Below are positions 1 to 6,104 of a stretch of 8,561 bases of DNA, one piece after another. Under the pieces are notes generated by a model. The model saw only the letters and a list, made by a program, of their open reading frames with translations, made no database searches and was not told the origin of the DNA. Position numbers and translations under genes: made by a program. Every line of letters starts with the position of its first letter. The first letter of the stretch is position 1. This stretch comes from a bacterium ADurb.Bin374. Its GTDB lineage: Bacteria; Riflebacteria; Ozemobacteria; Ozemobacterales; Ozemobacteraceae. The DNA lies in assembly GCA_002068715.1 (NCBI GenBank), contig MWAR01000538.1, forward strand, positions 1-8,561. The letters run 5' to 3'.

Positions 1-143
1 CCGGTCTGGGCGAGCCACTGTTCGACAAGCTCGATGCCGACATCGCGCATGCATTGATGGGCATCAATGCCGTCAAGGGGGTGGAAATCGGCGCGGGCTT
101 CGCCAGCGTTGCTCAAAGGGGCAGCGAACACGGCGACGAGATC
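1..143 (+). CDS. aroC: Chorismate synthase, internal fragment (both ends missing)
   Basis: The frame starting at base 3 reads [16 protein letters not shown] and then [15 protein letters not shown], ending [12 protein letters not shown]. This is the well-conserved middle of chorismate synthase, the FMN-dependent enzyme that converts 5-enolpyruvylshikimate-3-phosphate to chorismate, the last common step of aromatic amino acid synthesis. About 47 codons are visible out of roughly 360. The 5' part would lie beyond the left edge. After about base 143 the family match stops: the expected continuation (a TPEGF/NHAGG-like stretch) is absent and the DNA instead encodes HsdM on the other strand. The frame happens to stay open to base 791, but that downstream translation is only the antisense of hsdM and should not be taken as protein. 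The wording of the motif ([15 protein letters not shown]) resembles beta/gammaproteobacterial AroC. The family assignment is firm; whether this piece belongs to the same genome as the rest is doubtful. Confidence 0.85.
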
Positions 144-146
144 CTG
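129..146. other. Junction between aroC (+) and hsdM (-)
   Basis: Left of this point the plus strand matches chorismate synthase (…GSEHGDEI). Right of it the minus strand matches HsdM (…TYFGQDLVA). Both proteins can be read across roughly bases 132-143, where GDEI on plus and the codons for DLVA on minus share the same DNA (ggcgacgagatc), so the join lies in a short stretch of about 9-12 bases compatible with both genes. Two genes on opposite strands, each broken mid-domain, cannot be a normal gene boundary. It is either a chimeric assembly join or a real microhomology-mediated rearrangement. Confidence 0.75.
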
Positions 147-764
147 CCCGAAGTAGGTCCGTTCCTTGATCCGTTTGATCTCGCGCCGGTCGATCGCGCC
201 CTTCGTCTCGCCGATCAGCCATTCCCAGGCACACATGAGGAATCCGCCGCTCCCGCAGGCGGGGTCGATGACGGTGAAATCCTTCTTCCCGCGCGGGTCT
301 GGTTTCATAACACTTACAATAGATTGGATGAGCGGGCGCGGCGTGAAATACTGGCCGGCCCCCTTCTTCCCTTCGGATGCGGCCTTTTCCAGCAGCCCCT
401 CGAACGCCTCGCCCTTCACGTCGACGTCGAGCGCAGTCCACTCCTCCTCGTCGATCATGGCAACGAGCTTCTTGAGGTTGACGGGATTGTTGAACCGGGG
501 CATGGCCTGGGCGAAGATGTCGCCCAGCAGCCCCTTTGCATCGCGAAGTTTCTGCAAGATGCCGGTGTAATGGTCGATGAGCGGCTGACCGGAGAGATTC
601 TTCAGGCTTCCCCAGCCGCACCCCTTGGGAATCTCGACTTCCTTCTCGTCGGCCATCTTCAGGAACAGCAGGTACGTGAGCTGTTCGATGTAATCCCCGT
701 AATCGACGCCGTCGTGGCGCAGCGTGTGACAGAAGCCCCAGAGTTTGTTGACGATATCAGACAT
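132..764 (-). CDS. hsdM: Type I restriction-modification system DNA methyltransferase subunit M, N-terminal part (truncated)
   Basis: HsdM is the SAM-dependent adenine-N6 methyltransferase subunit of type I restriction systems; two copies join one HsdS to form the modification enzyme, and HsdR is added for cleavage. The protein starts [20 protein letters not shown] and has the helical HsdM_N domain (about residues 5-130), then [11 protein letters not shown] (136-145, motif X region) and [10 protein letters not shown] (167-176, SAM-binding motif I), then TYFGQDLVA (203-211). The start is the first ATG after an in-frame TGA about 24 bases upstream and matches the usual family N-terminus; no clear Shine-Dalgarno is seen. 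After A211 the HsdM match ends abruptly: the expected ARPRRLALMNL-like segment and NPPF catalytic motif are missing. The minus frame remains open to base 1, but those 44 residues are the antisense of aroC. The gene lies 82 nt behind hsdR in the same direction. A full-length HsdM would be about 490-520 residues. Confidence 0.9.
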
Positions 765-846
765 CGTGGCACCATCGTTTCATTGGTGTAACTCGGCCGC
801 CGCTAACCGCGCGGGTGAGGGTCCCATTGAACACGATGCGGCCGGT

Positions 847-3546
847 TTAGGCAACCATCGCTTCGTTGAGCTGCGACAAAAACTCGTCGAGACGGTCGGA
901 AAAGACTTTTCTGGCGCGGCTGATGCCGCCTTTCCTCTCGAAAATCGGGATCTGCACAAAATCCTCTTTTCCGATGGAGAGGTGCGTGATCAGATGCTCG
1001 CGAATGAGGGCGAGCCAGGCCTTCTGCTCCTCGGAAAATGAAGCGCCGCCGCAGACGTTGGCGAGCGCACGGTCGACGCGCTCCGCCGCCGTCAGAAGAG
1101 GCTCCTGGGCCATCGCGGCGTGTTTCACCATCGAAATGACATCCACCAACGGCTTCTTGTGAACGATCTCGTGCGCCTTCCGCAGGTCCTCTTCGCTGAA
1201 TGCCGCGTCCCGCAACAACCGGCGCAGGTCTTCGAGCGTCTCGACGGACCAGCTTTTCGGCTTGTTCAGCAGGACGCGCAACGCGTCGATCTCATCCCGT
1301 TTTCCGGCGACAAAGGCGGAAAATTCATAGAGATAATCGGCCGGCACGAGTAGCTTGTCCCCTCGCCGGATCTTGTATTCCGACGTCACCTTATCCGGGG
1401 CATCCGGTGCGATCAGGAACGTGCGGGGCGCCCGGGGATACTGTTCGAGAAGCTCCTGGAACTCCTTGTCGCGCAGAATGCCCATGACCGCCGTGAAATC
1501 GTTCTTCACGCGGTCGGGAAGACCTTCCGTAAAGGCTCCGATATCGCCATCGGGAATGAACTTCGCGAACATATCCCGGGCCTTGCCCGACATGTCCTTC
1601 TCGATGCGGCGCAGCCGGCCGATCAACCGGCGGACGTTGTAATCACGTTCTATATTTTGCCAGATATTTTCGATGATCTCGACGATGCCGACCGGCTTCG
1701 TTCCGGCGCGATCGACCTCGAAGCCGCCGGTATCCTTGAAATACTCGATAAGCGTTCCGCCGAAGCAGTCGAAGATGGTGAAATGGGTTTTGTTGATGTC
1801 GGGACACCGACGCGTGCCGCGTCCGAGCATCTGTTCCCACAGAATGCGGGATTTCACGGGCCGCAGGAACACGATGAACTCGAGGGCCGGGATATCGATG
1901 CCGGTCGAAAGCATGTCGACGGAGACGACGACCTTCGGAGCCGGCCGGTTCCGAAATTCGCGAATACGCTGCAGCGGTCGGTCGACGTTCTTGTTCCCGG
2001 TGATCTTCTGGACGAATGCATCCCCCTCGCCGAACACCCCCCGGCAGATCGAGACGAGCTGGTCCGCATGAGAGGTGTGCTGGATATCGTTGACGGCGAA
2101 GATCAGCGTCTTGGGGAAGCGGCCGGTGCGGGCCTGGTGTTCCCGGGCGTATCGGGCGATTTCCTGGATGATCTTCCGGTTCGACTCGGGCACGGTGATC
2201 TTTGATTCTATATCGGTCGATTCATATTTCCGCTCGTCTTCGAGGTGGTCGAGCCGCTGCGTGCCGCTTTTTGTGTCGACGTAATGCACCCGTTCGCCTT
2301 CCTTCAGAAACGTGCCTTTGATACGAACTTCCGATCTGATCGCAACGGCGTCGTAGTCGACCAGCCATCCGTCATGGATGGCCTCCTGGACGGTGTAGCG
2401 GAACACCGGTTCCCCGAAGACGGCCACGGTGTGTTTGGCCGGTGTCGCGGTCAGGCCGATTTTGACGGCATCGAAGTGATCGATGGTCCGCTGCCAGACG
2501 AGATCGTCGGCGGCCGTGTATCCGCGGTGGCACTCGTCGGCGATGATGACGTCGAACGCATGGATCGGTATGTCGAGGCGGTCCGCATCGTCGGTCAGTT
2601 CGGGATCGGCCGCATCCTGCGCGAAGCCGCCTTCCCGGCCGAATAAATTGATCGCCATACGCTGGATGGTGCAGACGTAGACGAACGTCTGCGTGCCGTC
2701 CGGCCTCGTCAGATAGGCTTCGGGAAGGACCTTCGGATCGAACGGTTCGTTTTCGTCGAAATCTTCGCGCTTGAAGCGCTGGGAATAGACTTCGTATTCC
2801 TGGTCGAACTTCCGGCCGTGCGGCGTATTGAACGAGGCCAGCTCGCGAACGGCCTGGGCGGCAAGGGCTTTGCGGTCGACGAGGAAGAGAATGCGGCGGG
2901 CGTATCCGGAAGCCAGGAGACGGTACAGCAGGGCGGCGATGGTGAACGTCTTGCCGGTTCCGGTGGCCATCGCGATGAGCAGAGTCCGCTTCCGCTTTCC
3001 CAAGGCGGTTTCGGTATCGTTCACCGCCTGCTGTTGATAGGGGCGAAGGCGCGCGATGTCGGATACCGGCGTGGTCTGAAGCCATGACAGGGCCTTCCGC
3101 TGGTCGCATACGGCCATATCGGCCAGTGCGACCGGCGTATGAAGAGTGGCTATCTGGCGGGAAAGCGCCTTGTCATCGCGAATATCGATGAACCAGTGCG
3201 TTTCACCGTTGGACGAGTAGAGGAATGGAACCCGATACCCCTGCCAGTTGCCGGAAGCGGCGGCCGCGCCGAGCGAATACCGTTTTGCCTGTTCGAGAAC
3301 ATTCTGAGGCCCGACGGCCAGGCGCTTGGCTTCGAGGATGCCGAGCCAGGCTCCACCGACGAACAAAGCGTAATCCGCCGGCCCGTTCTCGGTGGGATAC
3401 TCCCGCACGGCGTGGGCAGTCAGCGAGGCATGAACAAGGCCTTCTTCATGATCGACGATCGACCAGCCGAGAGCGCGCAGTTTCGTGTCGATGCGCACTC
3501 GGCGGGTTTGCCTCTCGGATTCGTCGGTGTATGATTGCCGGTTCAT
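847..3546 (-). CDS. hsdR: Type I restriction endonuclease subunit R (EcoEI-like)
   Basis: HsdR is the translocase/nuclease subunit of a type I restriction enzyme: it pumps DNA with ATP and cuts far from the recognition site. With the ATG at 3546 it has 899 residues. The N-terminal nuclease domain shows a PD-(D/E)xK arrangement, with D58 (PADYALF) and the E72-A-K74 pair in GILEAKR. The SF2 helicase core follows: Walker A MATGTGKT (193-200), DECH box (337-340), GLTATP (364-369), SVDMLSTGIDIP (542-553) and QMLGRGTRR (572-580). The C-terminal third resembles the EcoEI_R_C domain, and no frameshift is visible. The frame can be extended to a GTG at 3576, but that codon lies inside the hairpin at 3568-3604 and neither start has a good Shine-Dalgarno; I prefer ATG 3546, which gives MNRQSYTDESERQ. 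hsdM follows after 82 nt, and no hsdS is visible. All key residues are present, so HsdR looks functional. Confidence 0.96.
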   Translation of the reverse strand: MNRQSYTDESERQTRRVRIDTKLRALGWSIVDHEEGLVHASLTAHAVREYPTENGPADYALFVGGAWLGILEAKRLAVGPQNVLEQAKRYSLGAAAASGNWQGYRVPFLYSSNGETHWFIDIRDDKALSRQIATLHTPVALADMAVCDQRKALSWLQTTPVSDIARLRPYQQQAVNDTETALGKRKRTLLIAMATGTGKTFTIAALLYRLLASGYARRILFLVDRKALAAQAVRELASFNTPHGRKFDQEYEVYSQRFKREDFDENEPFDPKVLPEAYLTRPDGTQTFVYVCTIQRMAINLFGREGGFAQDAADPELTDDADRLDIPIHAFDVIIADECHRGYTAADDLVWQRTIDHFDAVKIGLTATPAKHTVAVFGEPVFRYTVQEAIHDGWLVDYDAVAIRSEVRIKGTFLKEGERVHYVDTKSGTQRLDHLEDERKYESTDIESKITVPESNRKIIQEIARYAREHQARTGRFPKTLIFAVNDIQHTSHADQLVSICRGVFGEGDAFVQKITGNKNVDRPLQRIREFRNRPAPKVVVSVDMLSTGIDIPALEFIVFLRPVKSRILWEQMLGRGTRRCPDINKTHFTIFDCFGGTLIEYFKDTGGFEVDRAGTKPVGIVEIIENIWQNIERDYNVRRLIGRLRRIEKDMSGKARDMFAKFIPDGDIGAFTEGLPDRVKNDFTAVMGILRDKEFQELLEQYPRAPRTFLIAPDAPDKVTSEYKIRRGDKLLVPADYLYEFSAFVAGKRDEIDALRVLLNKPKSWSVETLEDLRRLLRDAAFSEEDLRKAHEIVHKKPLVDVISMVKHAAMAQEPLLTAAERVDRALANVCGGASFSEEQKAWLALIREHLITHLSIGKEDFVQIPIFERKGGISRARKVFSDRLDEFLSQLNEAMVA

Positions 3547-3567
3547 CTCGATTCGACTCAAAAGAGA

Positions 3568-3604
3568 TTCGGACACCGGCCGTTTTGAGGAGCCGGTGTC
3601 CGAA
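3568..3604 (-). terminator. Perfect 13-bp hairpin, probable rho-independent terminator of the ileS-dnaN-HEAT operon
   Basis: Bases 3568-3580 (ttcggacaccggc) pair perfectly with 3592-3604 (gccggtgtccgaa) around an 11-base loop. Reading on the minus strand, the stem is followed directly by TCTCTTTTG, an imperfect U-tract. It lies 30 bases past the stop of the HEAT-repeat gene and 21 bases before the preferred ATG of hsdR, in the 88-nt gap between the two genes. This fits termination of the upstream operon. The U-tract is interrupted by two Cs, so termination may be partial, or the hairpin may act in the hsdR leader. Confidence 0.65.
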
Positions 3605-3634
3605 GTATTTTATCAAAGAATCTATGTTATTGCA

Positions 3635-4951
3635 TCAGGCGGGCTGGCCGCAGTCGGGGCAGCCTTTCCAGCCGGCCTCCATGGGGCGGCCGCATTTGCG
3701 GCAGGCGTTCTTCAGATGGCCGAGACAGAAGGGGCAGAAGGTGAAGGAACGGCCGATCGACTTCTGGCAGTGGGGGCAGGGCATCTGATTCTCGGGCTTG
3801 AGATGCTTGGGCACGGAAGGCTGGCTCGCGATGCGCTCATCCTTGTCGCCGATCAGGCTGACGGCGAAGATGGCGGCGGTGCGCACGTCTTCGGACGGGT
3901 CGGCGATCAGCTCCATCAGCGGCGGCAGGGCGCGGCGGTCGCCCATCGAGCCGAGGGCCTGGCAGGCGGCGGCGCGCACCGACGAGTGCGGGTCGTGGAG
4001 CGAGTCGAGCAGGCGACCGAACACCTTCGGCTCGTTGCTGCGTCCGAGCACGCGCACGGACCAGTAGCGGGCGTCGACGTTAGGGTCGGCGGCGGCGGAG
4101 AGGAGTTCCTCGCCGACGTCGAGGCCCTGTTCCCAGATCGCGTCGGCGGCGGTTTTGCGGATTATCCAGGTCTTGTGCGAGAGGTAGCCGACGAGCACCT
4201 TCTGGGCATCGCGTGTCTCGATCATCGCGATCGCGCGGATGGCCTCGAGTTTCGACTCCTCGGGATCACGGTCGACGATTTCGCAGAAAGTGCGGAGCAG
4301 CGCCGGATCGCAGTTGACGGCGACGAGCTTGATGACCCAGTATTTTGCCTCGACCGAGGCGCTGTGCAGGGCCTTCAGGACCGCCTCGGGGTTGAGGTCG
4401 TGAATGAGGGTCAGGCTGTCGTACGTCGCCTTTCGGACAGGCCAGTTTTTCTCCTCGAGGAGGGTGAGAAGCGCCGGCACCATCTGGGGGTCTCTGACAT
4501 TGCCGGCGGCGCGGATGGCCGCCAGCCGCATGCGCTGGTTGGGGTTGGCGAACGCCTTGATGAGATACCTCGTCGCCTCGCCTCCCATCAGGCTGAGCGT
4601 CTGGACCATCCAGTAGTCGACGTCCTCCTCGTTCTTCGGAATCAGCTCGAGGAACCGCCCGAGCGCCGAGTCGCCGAGCGCGCCGATGATGCGCGACGCC
4701 GCGTGGCGGATGTTCCAGGACGGATCGGAGAATGCCTTCACCAGATGCGGCAGGGCCGCGTCTTTGTAGGCGAGAAACGCCTTCGTCAGATCGGCCTGGA
4801 CCTCACCGTTCCGCTCTCCGATGACCGACATCAGCACGGGGATCGCCTCGTCACCCGGCAGTTTCCGGAGGTCGGCGATGGCCTTGCGGCGAATGTCCGC
4901 GCGCGCGCTGGTCAGGTTCTGCCTGTAGCGACCGAGTTCTTCCTGGTTCAT
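3635..4951 (-). CDS. HEAT-repeat protein with C-terminal double zinc ribbon, function unknown
   Basis: This is a 438-residue soluble protein with no signal peptide or membrane segment. Residues ~15-370 are a chain of HEAT-like two-helix repeats about 30 residues apart, recognisable by the recurring P/D…VR.AA pattern: NIRHAA (80-85), RMRLAA (140-145), PVRKAT (171-176), IIRKTA (263-268), SVRAAA (324-329) and DVRTAA (355-360). After a short linker come four CxxC pairs, C392/C395, C406/C409, C417/C420 and C431/C434, which form a double zinc-ribbon pattern. HEAT arrays usually act as protein-binding scaffolds; the zinc ribbon suggests a second binding or structural module. The start is set by GGGAGG at 4957-4962, 5 bases before the ATG. 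The gene begins 25 nt after the dnaN stop, so the two are probably co-transcribed and a replication- or translation-linked role is possible, but I do not recognise a characterised homologue. A scaffold or regulatory protein is the most that can be inferred. Confidence 0.9.
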   Translation of the reverse strand: MNQEELGRYRQNLTSARADIRRKAIADLRKLPGDEAIPVLMSVIGERNGEVQADLTKAFLAYKDAALPHLVKAFSDPSWNIRHAASRIIGALGDSALGRFLELIPKNEEDVDYWMVQTLSLMGGEATRYLIKAFANPNQRMRLAAIRAAGNVRDPQMVPALLTLLEEKNWPVRKATYDSLTLIHDLNPEAVLKALHSASVEAKYWVIKLVAVNCDPALLRTFCEIVDRDPEESKLEAIRAIAMIETRDAQKVLVGYLSHKTWIIRKTAADAIWEQGLDVGEELLSAAADPNVDARYWSVRVLGRSNEPKVFGRLLDSLHDPHSSVRAAACQALGSMGDRRALPPLMELIADPSEDVRTAAIFAVSLIGDKDERIASQPSVPKHLKPENQMPCPHCQKSIGRSFTFCPFCLGHLKNACRKCGRPMEAGWKGCPDCGQPA

Positions 4952-4956
4952 GTGAT

Positions 4957-4962
4957 CCTCCC
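4957..4962 (-). promoter_or_regulatory. Strong ribosome binding site for the HEAT/zinc-ribbon gene
   Basis: On the minus strand GGGAGG lies 5 bases before the ATG at 4951. It is the strongest Shine-Dalgarno in the window and fixes the start. It sits in the 25-nt gap after dnaN, where no separate promoter can be seen. Confidence 0.75.
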
Positions 4963-4976
4963 GCTGAGAGCGCGAT

Positions 4977-6104
4977 TCAATTGGTCATTGGCATGACGAC
5001 GTAGCGGAACGGCTGGTCGTCGCCCTTCGGCCGCAGCACGCCCGGGTAGCTCGGCGTGGTCATTTCCAGAACGACTGCGTCGACGTCGGTGACGGCCAGA
5101 AAATCGAGCATGTAGACCGAGTTGAAGGCGATATTGATCGGCTCGCCATCGAGCGACGTCGGCAGGAACACCTCGGAACGGCCCTCCTCGCGCGACTCGG
5201 CCCAGATTTTGGTTTCATTCGGTCCGATATCGAATCTCACCATATAGCTGCTGTGGCGAGCGATCGGGGTGACCGACTTGAGGCTCTGAATGAGTTCCTT
5301 GCGATCGACGGTCAGCCGCCGGTTCGACTCCTTGGGCAGCACGCGATTGTAATCGGGGAACTTGCCGTCGATGAGCCGCGTGATCAGCTGGAACTGCGGC
5401 GCCGTCAGCACGAGCTGCTGCTGGAACAGGCCGATCGCGACCGTTTCGGCCGACTCGAGCAGTTTGATCGTGTCGGCGAGGGCGCGGGCCGGCAGGAGCA
5501 GCATCTTCCCGAACTCCGGCGGGAAGGCGACGTTGCGGATGTGCGTCACCGCGAGCCGGCGGCTGTCGGTGGCCGCGAGCGTGATCTCGCGCTCGGCTCC
5601 GAAGTTCCAGCAGATGCTGCGCTGGCTGGGGTTGCTGTCGTCGGTGCCGACCGCGATGCTGACTTCCTTCAGAGCGCGGCGGAGCTCTTCGGCGGCGATC
5701 TCGAAATGCGGATACGCCTCGGATTCCAGGCTCGGAATCGGAGGAAAGTCCTCGACGCCCTGGACCGGGATGCTGAACTTGTTGCGGCCGCACGCGATCT
5801 GGATCAGGTTCTCCTGGCCGTCGAGCAGCTCGCACCGCACCTCGGCGTTCGCGTCGCCGGGCATGCTGCCGATGATCTCCTGCAGCAGTTTCGCCGGGAT
5901 CGTGAAGTGGCCGGGGGTTTCTATCGTCGCCGGTATACGGGCTAGCGCCATGATCTCGGTGTCGGTCCCCACGAGGCGGATCTCGCCGTTCTCGACGTTG
6001 ACGAGCACGTTCGCCAGGATGGGCCGGACGCCCTTGACGGCCACGGCTCGGCCGACGATTCCCAGGGCGTCGCTCAACAGCCCGAGCGCAATCGAGAATT
6101 TCAT
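4977..6104 (-). CDS. dnaN: DNA polymerase III subunit beta (sliding clamp)
   Basis: DnaN forms the dimeric ring that encircles DNA and tethers the replicative polymerase and many repair proteins. The 375-residue length is normal for the family (about 365-380), with three similar domains: roughly 1-120, 128-248 and 250-375. Family motifs include MKFSIALG at the start, TDSRRLAVTH in the central domain (usually TDGHRLA-like), LIDGKFPDYNRVLP in the middle, and the typical C-terminal end YRYVVMPMTN. The frame is open 18 codons further upstream, but MKFS is the family start and has AAGGAG (6113-6118) 8 bases before it. That start overlaps the ileS stop as ATGA, pointing to translational coupling. 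dnaN usually lies beside dnaA and recF; here it follows ileS and is followed by a HEAT/zinc-ribbon gene. No damage is visible, and it should be essential. Confidence 0.97.
   Translation of the reverse strand: MKFSIALGLLSDALGIVGRAVAVKGVRPILANVLVNVENGEIRLVGTDTEIMALARIPATIETPGHFTIPAKLLQEIIGSMPGDANAEVRCELLDGQENLIQIACGRNKFSIPVQGVEDFPPIPSLESEAYPHFEIAAEELRRALKEVSIAVGTDDSNPSQRSICWNFGAEREITLAATDSRRLAVTHIRNVAFPPEFGKMLLLPARALADTIKLLESAETVAIGLFQQQLVLTAPQFQLITRLIDGKFPDYNRVLPKESNRRLTVDRKELIQSLKSVTPIARHSSYMVRFDIGPNETKIWAESREEGRSEVFLPTSLDGEPINIAFNSVYMLDFLAVTDVDAVVLEMTTPSYPGVLRPKGDDQPFRYVVMPMTN
6101..6104 (-). other. 4-nt ATGA overlap of ileS stop and dnaN start
   Basis: On the minus strand the end of ileS reads CAA TGA and the dnaN start ATG shares the ATG of AATGA. 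Such an overlap lets ribosomes finishing ileS restart on dnaN, so the clamp's synthesis may be tied to that of the synthetase. Confidence 0.9.

Noticed and set aside
54..791. A 245-codon plus-strand open frame starting inside the AroC fragment
   Set aside because: Only the part up to about base 143 is AroC-like. The remainder is the exact antisense of hsdM, whose minus-strand translation carries clear methyltransferase motifs.
765..846. The 82-nt gap between hsdR and hsdM, including an ATGAAACGATGG that could start a small gene
   Set aside because: That ATG opens a frame that stops after a few codons (TGA overlapping the hsdM start region). There is no ribosome binding site, hairpin or clear promoter.
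3607..3635. Possible hsdR promoter: TAAAAT on the minus strand at 3607-3612
   Set aside because: The -10-like hexamer is reasonable, but no -35 hexamer better than about two matches lies at 16-18 bases. The stretch is merely AT-rich, so I do not call a promoter.
4586..4603. QTLSLM in the HEAT protein (residues 117-122) as a clamp-binding peptide
   Set aside because: It only loosely resembles the QLxLF clamp-binding consensus and lies inside a HEAT helix, where it would be buried, so it is not evidence of DnaN binding.
3485..4996. A 503-codon plus-strand open frame opposite the HEAT gene
   Set aside because: It has low-complexity, R/D/G/V-rich composition and no domain. It is opposite a well-supported HEAT/zinc-ribbon gene with a strong ribosome binding site, and long antisense frames are expected at this GC content.
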